NCBI GenBank assembly: GCA_030407315.1
Contig: JALQPE010003048.1
Coordinates: 1 to 64,000 of the forward strand
Origin: Asparagopsis taxiformis
Lineage: Eukaryota; Rhodophyta; Florideophyceae; Bonnemaisoniales; Bonnemaisoniaceae
Length of the DNA: 64,000 bases
Direction of reading: 5' to 3'
Positions 21,553 through 33,399 of this stretch are shown in pieces. The notes under the pieces were generated by a model, which made no database searches, had not been told where the DNA came from, and worked only from the letters and a program-made list of their open reading frames with translations. How positions within the stretch are numbered: the first letter of the stretch is position 1; the number at the start of each line of letters is the position of its first letter. A program made the position numbers and the translations under genes.

Positions 21553-23836
21553 ATGCCGCCGCGTATTGCGAAGAAAGCTCCAAAGCCTCCGGGCCTCCAT
21601 AAAACCCGGTCAGCAGCTGCTGTATCGAGTGCCCGACAATCCCGTGCGAAGAAGCGGTCTGGGCCTACCGGCAGCATTGAACCGCGGTCCGGTAGTCGCA
21701 AGACGGACCGGCGCAGAACTGGGGATCCGCAGCGAGAAAGTGAGGAAGGAGGAACGGCGCGGAGAGAGATGGGGCTCGACCGAGGCAAGCGTGCTCGCAG
21801 GGACAGTGAACGTCATGATGATGACATGATAGTGGCTCAAAACATGTTGGAATTGCGGCAGAGTGCTATGGCAAAGGTAGTTTCTCCCGGGTTGGCAGAT
21901 GCGGAGGTGCTGCAGACGGAGTCCCAGCTGGGGGTTCCCGAGACACTGGAGGCTGTGACCCCCACTGCGCCAACTATGCCGAGTACATCAGCCCCAGCAG
22001 GTAATGCAGTCAGGGACCCGAGGATAGCGGCAAGGGATGTTGTTTCTGAGCAACGTTCACAGGATGCCAACTATCATCGGCGGTCAGGTGGTACTGAGGG
22101 GAGAGAGCAGCCGGAGTGCGGGCCTCGTCACAACAGACCGTCCTTGGTGCCAAATATGCGCGTAGCGCCCCTGCGACGTCAGGCTATTGCCGATGGAGGA
22201 CATCATATTCCCGATAGCGTGCGAGATGGGGAGATGGTGAGGGCAGAGAGGTTACATCCGCCGGAATCCATCGATTTAATGGCGAGTCGCATCAATGCGC
22301 AGAAGAAGAAGATCGCGGAGCTGGAAAAAAGTGTTTAGCCAGGACATAGCAAACAAGGCGCTCACCACAGAGATAGTTGCGTTGGAGGCTAAGGTGAAGA
22401 CTCTGCAGGCGGAAAATGCCAGCCTTACTGCAATTGCGAGAACAGGTAGAATCAGTGATTACGGTGGCGGTAAGTCGAAAATACAGAAAGCCATTCCTGT
22501 GAAATACCTTGGAGTTCTTAGGGCGGTTGAGGAAAACCTGACAAAGTGGTGCAGGAACGAGACAATGGAGCTGGACCCTATGGCGGAACAAACGCAGAGA
22601 CGTTGGACTGGACGTACCATTGAGGTAGAGCCGGTAGAAGGGACACTTTGGAGCGAAAACGGTGTAGGATATATTGCTACCCCTCCGGGCTATATCATCA
22701 AGAATCTGCAGTGGTATACACCTTCGTACAGGGACGAGAGTGATCTGCTGAATGACTTGGTGCGACACGTACTGCGTCAAAGTCCGTGGTGTGATGTGTT
22801 TTCCGATGAGGAGCAGCGTGTGTGCTGTCAAGAGGCTGTGGCGGGGAGCAAGGCATTGAAAGTGAAGGTGACGCAGAAACTGTCAGACGTGATGAGTGCA
22901 CGGAAGCGTAATGCGAGGGACAGATTGTTCGGTTCGCTGGGGTACACGAAATTAATGTCCAGATGCACGATGCTGACGACGCGAGTTGAGATGGACGAGC
23001 GAGAGGATCAAAAGCGCGAAGCGTCTGAGAAGCTTTTGAAACGGGAAAGCAACGGTGATTTGGATATGGGGAGGTGGCGAACGGCACCGTTCTCAGAGCT
23101 GCGATACAGCAAAGGCTTGGTTCCTGACAGCTTCGAAATGGAAGTGAATGGTGATGCATGGTTTAACAACCGAGTAGCTGTGAATGTGCTGGACATCTTC
23201 AGGGGTTATTCGATACGACCAGAACAAGTAATGGACATAGAGACGAGCATACTAACGCTGGCGCGCCTGGATGCTTGGCTAGTGACTACTGTGGAGTGTT
23301 TGGATGAACCGAAGTGGAAAGGAGGTGCACGGCAGAAGGAGTTTGCAAGGAGGTACAGTCAATATGTGGGGGTAGCTTTTCAGCAATTAGTTGGTATGGT
23401 GGTGTACTGCATGTCTTGTCTCCAAGGCTCGCAAGCAAGGGAAGAAACGGACGTTGTCGAGAGCGAACAGCGGACTAGTGCACAGTCACGGCATGTGTTT
23501 GCAAGCCGTACTGTGACGAGAGAGGCTGTTGAAGTGTGGCAAAGCGGAGAGGGGTCTGGAATTGTTCATGTCGTTGATGATGTAAACCGCTGCTCATCAC
23601 TTGTTCTAGTGTCCGAGGATTGGATTCAATCGCATATTACGTCAAACCTCGGTGCTGTAATGGATTGTGTGATTGCGCAAGGACTAATTGGCGCAGAACT
23701 TTTCGTCGTTGACCCATATGCTGGACACCTGAGTGCAAACCTGAATGTCGAAATCAATGCCCCACAGTATGGGGGCATGGAGCGGCGCCATGCAGCAACT
23801 GCTGATAACGGTTTTGGCGTAATGGAGGATGGTTGA
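21553..23836 (+). CDS. Unrecognised coiled-coil protein, one frameshift in an A run
   Basis: ATG 21553 opens a basic N-terminal region rich in Lys, Arg and Pro (MPPRIAKKAPKPPG). This is followed by a Pro/Ala-rich linker and a coiled coil starting at INAQKKKIAELEK. The frame stops at 22336-22338, but the heptad pattern continues one frame on (IVALEAKVKTLQAENASL), which stays open to 23836. The switch lies at a run of six A at 22325-22330, so a one-base change there would join them into about 760 residues. The C-terminal 430 residues look globular and well composed, but I match them to no family. It is divergent from the ParB-like gene and convergent with the transposase, 77 bp away, so it may belong to the same mobile unit. 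A replication or DNA-binding partner of the transposase is conceivable but unsupported. Confidence 0.6.
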
Positions 23837-23913
23837 AATTAGTGCAGTAAATGTGACGTTGACTAGAAGGCTTATCATGTAGTACATTATCAATAGAGTG
23901 CTGCGATTTAGAT

Positions 23914-26900
23914 TTATTCTTCTTCATTATCATCTGTGAACTGGTAATCAGTGTTGGTGTAGAAGCGGTTGAGATAGAAACGGTGGTCCGACCAGTGCAT
24001 TTGTTTCGTAAATGGCTTGACTGGAAAGTTACTTCGTACGATGTGCACGGTGCCAGATATAGTAGATGCAGGAATGAGGTCAAACCAAGGACCACCTGCA
24101 CTGTGGGATGCAGTGTCATTGCTGTCAACGGATCCGTTGTCCGGGTCCCATGTGGACCACTTTAAACAAATGCACCCAAGTGATTTTTCCACAGCGGTTT
24201 TTGGGGCAAAGCAGGTCATATACTGCACGAAAGCGAGTTCTACAGGTTGAAACAGGTTTGGAGACTGCAGGCGTACCAGTGCCAGGACGCGCCCTACCCA
24301 TATGGTTCTGTAGTCATCGGCAGTTCCGGAGATGACGACAAAGGAGTACTGCGATCTCTTTGCGGGGCCGAATGATGAAGTTGCAAAGACGCGCTGCTGC
24401 TTGTGCCTCGACACGTTTTTGGGGCGAAGCATGCCACTGTGCGGGTCAAAGTCGTCGGCATCTGGGACGTACCCTCCCATGACGTAGGCGGACTTTACCA
24501 CGGTGACGGAAATGTCCATGTCATGTATTGGAGGGCCTTCTGCCGTGGCGCGCAGTCTAGCGAGGGTGAGGAACGCTTGTGCAGCTGTGTCACCGAGTTG
24601 CTGGAATAGCGTTATGGTGCCAGACGGGAACGAGGAGTTGTGCAGAGGCAAAAGAGTGGCAGGATCGGGCTGTCCGTCGATATCTGCAACGAGGAGGGTT
24701 GCATCGGGCAGCAGGGAGGCAAAGTCGTGCAGTGCAACGGTGAATCCGTCGCGAACGAGTACTGCACCGTCTGTGGGCGATATCATGCGTGCGTTTCCCA
24801 ATGTGTTCGATGGGGTATGACCAGTTGGAGTGGCCAAGGAGAATTCCATGTGGCGAATAGTCTCTTCCATGGCTGTGGAGCGCCTTCGAGAGGTTTTCCT
24901 ATAACTCTGTTTGAACAGAAGATGCGAGTGTTCGTAGGGGCCTGCATCAATGTGTTCCAGGGCGCCATATCTCTGCAAGTCACCGGGAAGATGGTCTAGA
25001 AGATGGAACTTGAAAGTTTTGAGACCTGTGGTGTGGAATGGGCCGAGGGTGGAGAGCATTGATTGTTTGAAATAGGAAATGGAGTTCTGGAGGCTTTCTA
25101 GTTCGGCGGCAGTCCAGTGCTTGATGCGACCGCGTTTCATGACCCATGCGACGAGGTCAGAGTATTGCGTGCAGATGGAAGTGAGGGGGGCTGTCTCTAC
25201 TTCGTCACAGCATGTGTCAATGAATGCTGCGATGAAAGGGAACACCATGTCGACATGGTGATAGTCTTTGGCTGCGAGCATGCCGCGTATGCCGTCCTCC
25301 GTGAAGAGGCCGTTCAAATTGGTGCCCTTCTCACCCTTGGAGAAGTCGACATGAAGACCGGTGATGTAGTAGTCGCGTTCGATAGCGGACAGAATGCTGT
25401 TTGAGCCGGCGAGGATGGATTTTTTCACCTTCTTGAAGGTGCGAGGTGTCCCGGAATGGGAGGCAGTGGTGGTGGTGAGGTCTGGGGAGCTGATCAGCTC
25501 CCCAGACCTCACCACCACCTCGAGGCGGTGGACAATGCACTGTTTGATGAGCTTTGAGATGCCGAGGTGGAGATTGTGCAGAGGCTCGAAGGAGAAAATG
25601 TTGTAGGGGTCTAGCGGACTGTTGGTGGGTAAAAGAGCGGTCGATTCGAGGACAGAGTGTTGTTCGAGGAGGGAGAGAGCTTCGAGCGGAGCAGTTGTAT
25701 GCTCCTGAGCGCTCTCTTGGCGTGCAGAGCGTGTATCATAGAGGGAGCGGGGCTGGTGTGGCGCGCTGGATTCAAGTTGAGTGGCGGGGATGTAGCAGCG
25801 GTGGCAGGGATGTGTGGTGGTAGTGCTGTTGCGAGTGCATGACAGCTCTTTGGCCTCTGGAAAGTCGCAGCAATAATTGGCTAGGATGGGAAAGCAATTG
25901 CGGGCAGTTGCAGTGGAGTCTGTGCAGGGGAACCCGGAAGAGAACGCGGTGGATAGGGACGAAAACACTTTTTCGAGTGCTTTATGAAGAATATCATTTT
26001 GCGAGCGCGACTAGCAGAACTAGAGGTTGTCGGCATTTTATCACCGAACAAGGCGTTGGACGAAGGGTTAACAATGTACGGAAGATACCCGACGATGGTG
26101 AGGCCGGTACGGATGCAGTGGCGACGGAGGGGGGCGGAGAAGTTGAGCAGTGTGACGTGTATGGGGTATGCGACGATTGCGGAGCTCTTGAGGCTTGTGC
26201 TGCTCTTGTCGGAGTACACTTGGAGGAGGCCGGCAAAGGAGGAAGGTGTGGGATCAGTTTCCTCTGCCCATACGACCTGTGGATCTTCCGAGAGCTGCAC
26301 GCGCTGTCTAGTAACCTGGTGCAGCGTTTTCGCGAATTCTGTGTGTAGGGGATGAGAAAATATTGCGGTGCCGTCTGGGGCGGTCTGTGGGGAGGGGTGG
26401 AAGAGAGTATTTTGGTCGTTAGCCAGTGCTAACTGCCTGCGGAGCATGTCGACTGGGTCGCGGAGGTACAGCTGTGCCGAGTACTTACCAGTTTTGTCTG
26501 GAATGATGTGGCTCTTGTAACCTTCGGTGCGGAAATGTGTTTCGACCATGGAAGCGGTAACGTGGCGACATTCTTCTACGGTGCGAACGGCGCTGTTGAA
26601 CTTTTCTAGGGAGAATGCGGGGTCTTGTAGGATGGTGATGACTTCGCTCACGCGGCCAGCGCCGGCCTTGTACTCGAGGGTTGTGAGACTGGCGGCGAGG
26701 GATTGCACGAGGAGGTCTGCGCGGGAGGGGGTTGAGGTTGGTAGCAGTGGAGCGCCACAGGGTGAGTCGCTGGAGGAAGCACGACCAGATTCTGGGTCTG
26801 GGGAGCTGAGTTGCGGGGAATCATGGTCGCCGTTTCGAGCAGGCTCATGGGTGACGGCAGGGACACGAGCGTTGTTGAAATGTTGGGGAGAGGGGTTGAA

Positions 26901-26984
26901 ACGGTAGCGACACGTTCGCTCATGCAGCGCGAGCGCATAGGCATCTACGCAGTAGTAGAATCACCCTTCATACTTGCATTCCAT
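23914..26984 (-). pseudogene. TNP2/KDZ/Plavaka-style transposase, broken
   Basis: Transposases of the CACTA TNP2 and fungal KDZ/Plavaka type carry an RNase H-like core. Reading from ATG 26984, a possible zinc-binding N-terminus (MECKYEG, then a TGA at codon 8, then HERTC) leads into a long open frame. That frame includes YSDKSSTSLKSSAIVAYPIH and NFSAPLRR, matching the family's YsDKt...k..yPv.l...N block. Near 26005 the frame shifts. The second part (ending at 23914) has CFPILANYCCDFPEAKELS, a HPCHRC zinc-type motif, FEPLHNLHLG (the family's D(P)xHNLxLG motif) and YEHSHLLFKQSYR. The last 280 residues resemble the family's C-terminal tail. One stop plus one frameshift make it inactive as written. 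Its C-terminal stop lies 77 bp from the coiled-coil gene's stop. Confidence 0.68.
25468..25519. repeat. 52-bp perfect palindrome inside the transposase frame
   Basis: GGTGGTGGTGAGGTCTGGGG is followed by AGCTGATCAGCT and then the exact reverse complement, with no spacer. It stays in frame, so both strands read VVRSGELISSPDLTT. A 26-bp inverted duplication of coding sequence is the simplest origin. Confidence 0.9.
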
Positions 26985-27499
26985 GTCGAGTTTTGACGCA
27001 AAAGGGAGGATTGCGAGCTGAACAGGGGAGACTGTGTCGTCCAGATGCGACCAATTTTATTTTTGTGGTGCTTTCGAGACTTGGAATGTAACGTGTTCGT
27101 AGTTTTGTGGGTAGTAGTTTTGTGCTCACTCCAGCTGACATCCCAACGGTGGAATTTAACCGAGAGTTCAATCATTTCCAACTGTTACATCACATTGCGT
27201 GCTGGCAACGTGTGCATGGAAGGACGAAAGACTGCCCTGGGACATGAATTTTCAATTAATTCATTTGTAATAATAAACTTTTTTATTTCCGAACTTCGTG
27301 GAATCTGAATGTGCTTTACAGCAGATATGCCACGGATCATGTAAGGAAAGCAAATGGATTCTCATATATATGATTATATGTTTATATTCGTTGTTCTCGA
27401 TCCGGATCTCATTGTTCGGGGATCAGAGACCATGGCTTGGGCCATACTCAATCTCACTGCCGGCGATGATTTCGAGTATGCACAGCAAGACTTAAGCGG
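26985..27499. other. Non-coding, upstream of the transposase
   Basis: AT-rich sequence with no recognisable gene or repeat. It should contain the transposase promoter. A pair of AATAAAC-like motifs lies near 27270. Confidence 0.4.
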
Positions 27500-28043
27500 A
27501 CGCTGAAAGCTGTCCGGTCGACGCCGCAGGCTCCACTCCGCCCTCATCATCGACTGAGATTCTTTGACCGCCTTTGCTTTGTTTAGTGAAGAGGATGGAC
27601 GAAGGTACGTGCGCGAATCTTGAGGGTATGCATTGATGGAAGCGTGGGTTTTGAGTCTGACTATTTCCGTTGATGTGATATTTTTCATTGGAAGCCTGTT
27701 GACTCATGGTTTGTATTGAGCGGAGGATGGAAGAGAGGTACGTGAAGTTTTGAAAGTATGCTGTGAGGGAAGGTTGGTTTTGAGTCTGACTGTTGTGGTT
27801 GATTCCGATGTTGTGTAGATGATGCAGGAATGTTGATGACGGAAGGTAAGCTTCATTGAGCGCCAGGATGTGTTTTGCGAAGATATGGACTGCTGACTTT
27901 GATTATTCATTGCAAGGTTTTTGGATCATGGTTTGTATTGTGTGTAGGATGGATGAGAGGTACATTTGCGAGTTCTCAGGGTATGTAGCGAGGGAAACGT
28001 TGGTTTTCGATCTGACTGTTGCGATTGATTCCGATGTTGCGTA
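27500..28043 (+). repeat. GT-rich repeat with splice-like borders, interrupted by the right CACTA copy
   Basis: Related to 14598-15400. It breaks off at GTTGCGTA, where the CACTA terminus begins, and resumes at 43322 with TAGGTGATGG. Undisrupted relatives read GTTGTGTAG(A/G)TGATGC, so the element landed inside this repeat. Confidence 0.75.
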
Positions 28044-28386
28044 CACTACGGTGTTGAAAAGGGGGCCTCAGACAGTACTGCGAGACAGTGATTTTTACTG
28101 TCTGAGACAGTAAAAATCACTATGCGGCAAATGAAAATTAATGCCACACTTGGAGACAGTGATTTGCACTGTCTGGCAGACAGTACGGAACACTGTCTGC
28201 AGACAGTAAAAAACACTGTCTCACAGTACTGTCTGAGGCAGTGAATGGAGACAGTAAAAATTAATGATTTATTCAATAGTTGGATATGATGTAATTTACT
28301 GTACTGGGCAGTGTTGGCGGATAGTGTTTTGTATTGGCCAAGGCAACATGGCCGGATAGTGAAATACGCTGCCTGGGACAATAGAT
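28044..28386 (+). repeat. Terminus and subterminal array of right CACTA copy (inner end)
   Basis: Near-identical inverse of 14256-14597, with the same order of CAGACAGTA motifs. Confidence 0.85.
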
Positions 28387-28855
28387 GGAACCAACACGGT
28401 GCACTGTCCTGGGCAGTACCTGGAGACAGTGATTTTCACTGTCCTGGGCAGTACCTGGAGACAGTGATTTTCACTGTCCTGGGCAGTACCTGGAGACAGT
28501 GATTTTCACTGTCCTGGGCAATACCTGGAGACAGTGATTTTCACTGTCCTGGGCAGTACCTGGAGACAGTGATTTTCATTGTCCTGGGCAGCACCTGTAG
28601 ACAGTATTTCGTGCTGCACTGGGCAGCACCTGTAGACAGTACTTTGTGCTGCCCTGGGCAGCACCTGTAGACAGTACTTTGTGCTGCCCTGGGCAGCACC
28701 TGTAGACAGTACTTTGTGCTGCCCTGGGCAGCACCTGGAGACAGTATTTCGTGCTGCCCTGGGCAGCACCTGGAGACAGTATTTCGTGCTGCCCTGGGCA
28801 GCACCTGGAGACAGTATTTCGTGCTGCCCTGGGCAGCACCTGGAGACAGTAAAAG
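28387..28855 (-). repeat. 35-bp minisatellite, about 13 units
   Basis: Inverse of the 13871-14255 array with about two more units and the same inside-to-outside change from GCAGCAC to ACAGTGA types. Unit borders fall every 35 bp from 28421 to 28841. Confidence 0.9.
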
Positions 28856-29560
28856 TAGTGTCCTGATATAGTAAAATTCGGTGTCTGGGAGTGGTGGATG
28901 AGATGGAGCGTCACGCTGTCGTGGGCATCTTTCTGGGGTAGAGGAAGGCAGTTCTAGCGCTATGAGGATGGGGCATGGACGGTATTCATATGGGAATGGA
29001 CAGAATAGTACGGCTAGGAATTTTTATTTCGTAGTGACTATGAGCTAGCGAGAGGTATACGCGGTAGGATAGGTAGCAATCTAAGAGGGTGCGATATGGG
29101 AAGCTTCACTCTGGATTTGTTTATTTGCGCAGGCTACATTGCGAATAAACAATCCCTATGTTAAAAATGCTACTACAACTAACACTATTCCGACGAGTAA
29201 AACTAAAACTACTAGAAAAGTCTACAAATCTATCAACTGATTGAGCTGCATGAATAAGCTAGGAAATGAAGAGAAGAAGAAAAAATGATGTAGAGAAAGG
29301 AAACAAGTTAGTGACGTTGAATTGGAGAGGGAAATTGATGGTGATTAGGAGACTAACGTACCTTAACAAATACCATTGCATCCCAAATTGAGATATGTAC
29401 TCACAGGCAGAAAAGAAAAGTAGTGGAGAAGTGGTAAGAGAGAAAGATAAATGAAAGTAGAAGTGGAACACTCACCTACTGGAAACCTGAGAAAGAGAAA
29501 ACAAATAGAAAACTGGGTTAGTGGCGTGAGTTGTGGAAACGTACCATCATGGTTCATATC
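28856..29560. other. Non-coding element body
   Basis: Close inverse of 13150-13865. No gene. Confidence 0.5.
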
Positions 29561-29562
29561 CG

Positions 29563-29695
29563 TCGGAGACAAAGCAACAACTTTGGCCTTGGAAGCCGTA
29601 TTGATGATCTAAAACTTACGCTTTGGAAGCAGTTTAGATGATCTATACGGCTTCCACGGCCAGGGTTGTTGCTTTGTTTCCGACGGATATGAAGA
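29563..29695. repeat. Long imperfect hairpin, inverse copy
   Basis: Same stem pair as 13016-13146 (TTCATATCCGTCGGA and its inverse at the outer ends). Confidence 0.75.
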
Positions 29696-29699
29696 TGGA

Positions 29700-30655
29700 A
29701 ACAGGGATTTCCAGAATCTGTTGTTTAAGTAGTACTCTACGGGCGGAAAAGACGTGTAGGAGAACAAAAGAGGGATAATTTTGAAACAGAGCGGTGCGAT
29801 GGGAGGCCCAGTAAAACGATGCCTAGGGTGCGAATTACGCTTTGAAGCACATGACCTGGCAGAACAGGCGCAAAATTATTGTATTCTACCGCCTTCTCTA
29901 GTCTATAATGACGTCATCACTACAGAAATATAGGAAAAACACTAGCATATGGGGCCTACTGGAAAGGGGGAGGCGAGGAGTAGGAAAAATGGCGCACTTT
30001 CCTGGACGAGGAGTCCGCGCTTCCAGTGATGATTTGGACGGTATATATCGATGACGTCATTGCATGCTCTGAGCACACTTGGCAGGCAGTCAAAGCGGGC
30101 CACGTGGATGTGGGCGGCTAGGAAACAGCAGTGTGGGAGAAATTTTATGATTTTCATGTTGCAAGCGAACAGTGAATCTGCAGTTTAATAAATAAATGTA
30201 TGCTAATTTAAGATATCACACCGAGTACGATTAAACGAGAGATCGTGTTTTCACCTCGTGAATAGGACCTAGAATATGGTAGAGTATACAATTAGGAACT
30301 ACGTGTATGAGAAAATCAGATTCAGTATTAGCGCTTAGAGCATCACCGCCTAATAAACGGAAATGGATACGTCTTTGACAGGTTTGTCTTGAGTAAATGC
30401 GATACAAGATAGCAAAACCATTTTGAGTAGGTCCAGCGCGGATAAAATAGCAATAATTCAGCAGAAAGTAATAAACATAGGACAAATAATTGTGGTGAAC
30501 CAGTTCATCTGATCGAATGAAACCCTGGAAAGGTTTTATTAGGGTTGAAAGTAGTGGCAGAGAAGTAGTGGAGAAGATTAATTCTCCCTCAGCTAGCGAG
30601 ACAATCATCACTACTGCTCAGTACAGTTAGCCTGAAATGCAAGTTGATCCTCGCA
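29700..30655. other. Non-coding element body
   Basis: Diverged inverse of 11990-13010. Frames are not conserved between the copies. Confidence 0.45.
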
Positions 30656-30661
30656 AAGTGA

Positions 30662-31645
30662 ATGTCAGAAGTCGTTCACAAGTGGTTGAAGAAGTCTGCA
30701 AAGATGAAGCAATACGTTCGAACGGATTTGGTAGCAGAAAACTCAAAAGAGGTCGGGGATGCTGATCATCGCATTGAAGAGCGCAATTTATTCGTCCTTA
30801 ATGACTTTCATGACGACTTGATAGACAGAAGAAGTCTGAGAACCAAGAACGGGATGTTTACAAACAGTTTTTATGACAAACTGGAATATGCTACGGGGAC
30901 AAAGGCAATTCATCTTACTATGGCCGAAGAGGAAAGAGAACGAAGTCGTATGACCCCCAGAGAAATAGAACAAGCACTTGTTGTTGGTGCAAAAAGGAAA
31001 AGAGTAAGAATCTACTGTCGCAGAAGTAGAACAGGGCAATACTTCTACAGAAAAGGAAGAAGTGAAAACTCCTTATTTTCCTCAAGCAGAAGAGAGACTA
31101 CCTGCATAAGCCCAAGTAGAACAGGAAGTTTCTGCTCTTGTGGAGCAAGAACAGGAAATCACTCCAATTGTCGTGGCTGAAGAGTTGATCCTGCTGTTGC
31201 CAAAGCGGTAGAAGAGGCACCTCTCAGCAACTCAAAAGAAGCAGCAGACTGTCTTGCTGCAGCAGAAGTCGGAGAACAGAAAGGTCCAGCTAAACGTCTT
31301 GCTGTGCTCCAAAAAGAACAGGAACGTCTTTCTGCTTTGAGGACAGAGCGAGACCGTCGTGATAGGGATAACTCTCTGGGAAGGATTGTCAGAGAAGATC
31401 GTACTCAGGGAAGGAAACATAGAAGCGATACGCAAAGCGTGGAAATCAACTTGGACAATAGTACTCGCATGGACATAGAAAGGGCTGGAAAAGGAGACCA
31501 TGTTGAAGTTGTGCAGAACCGCTCTGTGATACTGAAACTTCGAATCAGGACGCCAGATATTAACAGCACTAGCCCGGAAAAGGAAGGAAATGAAGATGCT
31601 GAAGTTGACGAGGATAAATCGAGGAGAAGCAGGGGTTCTGGTTGA
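30662..31645 (+). pseudogene. Unrecognised charged, coiled-coil-like gene remnant
   Basis: The first frame (ATG 30662) begins with KKSAKMKQYVRTDLVAEN, which aligns with MEQFLKTDLAAEN at the start of the left copy's gene, and then diverges. After about codon 120 the sense moves to another frame with acidic EVEQE-type repeats and a stop at 31111-31113. It continues through a frame at 31304-31645 rich in Glu, Arg and Lys (QKEQERLSALRTERDRRDRD). At least one frameshift and one stop are needed to read it as one protein. The two CACTA copies thus carry different gene bodies behind a related start. I cannot assign a function. Confidence 0.35.
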
Positions 31646-32080
31646 AGCGATGAAAACAAGTCCAGGCTGGATAAGAAGCGAAGAAGATAACCCAAGATTC
31701 TCTGAACCGGGTACGCCTGATAAAAACAATGAGACTGAGCCTCCCCGGGAAAAGAATAGGAGATTCAATGCAGGGAAATGAACGACTGGAAAAGGAGCAC
31801 TACTTTTCATTGATGAGCGAGAAAACTCCCTTTCAGACGGCAAATTTGCTGAAAAACTATTTGGGAAGTTGCCTTTATGCATTCCTTCTAGTTCGAGAGT
31901 GAAGTATTGTATCGCAGGAGATATACAATACTGAGTTCCTTATGAGCAATAGAGGAAACGATGGCGGGCGGTACTGGAATAGAACAAGAAGGCGATGAGC
32001 GTAATGACGCAGCCGTCTTCGTCTGCAACATTGAGAGAATGAGGAAGTCTTACAGAGGGGGCAGTTTCGGCGGAGCGCTA
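31646..32080. other. Non-coding
   Basis: No protein pattern and no repeat recognised between the gene remnant and the palindrome cluster. Confidence 0.4.
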
Positions 32081-32480
32081 ACAGAAAAGTCATGGTAACG
32101 ATCGTAGCGATGACTTTGCTGTGAGGCAACAAATCATTACAACAGTCACGATTTTCTTACCCCGTAAAAAAATTCTTGGTGATTTTTACCCGGTAAAAAT
32201 TCTGCCACCACTGCAAGGAAACAAATCATTACAGCAGCCACGATTTTTACCCGTTAAAAAATTCTTGGTGATTTTTTTACCCGGTAAAAATTCTTCAGTC
32301 ACTGTAATGGCAACGGTTCCTTACAGCAAAGCCATCGTTACGATGACTTTGCTGTAAGGAAACGTTTCATTACAGCAGCCACAATATTTTACCCGGTAAA
32401 AAATTCTTCGGCCACTGTAATGGAGACCTTTCCTTACAGCAAAGTCATCGTAACGATGACTTTGCTGTAAGCATCTCTTG
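32081..32480. repeat. Palindrome cluster of the right copy
   Basis: Units at 32321-32357 (one mismatch) and 32434-32470, plus a degenerate one near 32083-32122. The ACCCGGTAAAAA spacers are the same as in the left copy. Confidence 0.8.
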
Positions 32481-33235
32481 TAAACGGCTTCTGCTGTAAG
32501 CGGTAGGGAGTTTAGTCCCTCTCCCAGCTTGGGAAGGATAGGAAGGGAAGTGTGAAATCCGGAACATCACGAGCGGTTAGTTTGGACGGGTGTTGACGGC
32601 TCTGGGGAGCACTCCGCGTTACGCTCAACCGGGTCTGAGCTGGCTGCAATACATGGTATCGCAGCAAGAGTGCACAAAATTTGTGCCACCATTTCTCACG
32701 GCAGAGACTCGGACGGCCGAAATCCGACTTCGCTGAAAAGAGCTAGAACAGGTCTGGAGTACATCCAAGACCGCTGGAAAGGTACTATCAGAAATTTTAC
32801 TGAGCATGCGGGGGGCTTTCCTCACCGAAATCGAGCATAGCGGTTCTGCGACCAAAGCTTACTCATGAAGGAGGTAGGGTGCTGGGTACCACACCAACCA
32901 TACCTAATTACATATGCAGTGTACTCCAGCGACCTACTTAGTATGCTACTTCCTCACTGTACAATGATTTTCAGGAAGTAGGATACGCTCTGGGCCTCAG
33001 GCCTGCTAGGCTAGCACGGGAGAGGAAGAAGGAAGGGTAGGCATGCAGAAGTATAGAGGCAGTAGTATGTGAAGACTATGGCAGTGGTAGAGAAGTATTT
33101 CATGCACCAAAGGGGCAGGCAGAGTGACACTAGAGACGTGGTGCGCAGGGCGAAGGGAGGTGGAGATGATGGAGGACAACAGACATGAGAGCGAGGGTTG
33201 AGACCAACGGCTTACAGATGGAGCAGTTTACTAGG
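32481..33235. other. Non-coding element body
   Basis: Corresponds in inverse to 7790-8030 and 6881-7590 of the left copy, in part. At 32953 it is continuous where the left copy has the solo CACTA terminus. Confidence 0.45.
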
Positions 33236-33240
33236 GATGC

Positions 33241-33392
33241 TTACAGCAAAGTCATCGTTACGATGACTTTGCTGTAAGGAAAGGTTTCATTACAGTAGCC
33301 ATGATTTCTTTACCCGGTAAAAAAATTCTTCGGCCACTGTAATGAAAACGTTTTCTTACAGCAAAGTCATCGTAACGATGACTTTGCTGTAA
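33241..33392. repeat. Palindrome cluster, two units
   Basis: Units at 33241-33277 and 33356-33392 with one ACCCGGTAAAAAAA spacer. Confidence 0.88.
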
Positions 33393-33399
33393 GCATCCC

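Noticed and set aside
24403..25823. Plus-strand ORFs opposite the transposase
   Set aside because: They are shadows of the well-supported minus-strand transposase frame.
30231..30611. 126-codon minus-strand ORF
   Set aside because: The mirrored left arm (12060-12480) has stops in the corresponding frame, so it is not conserved as protein.
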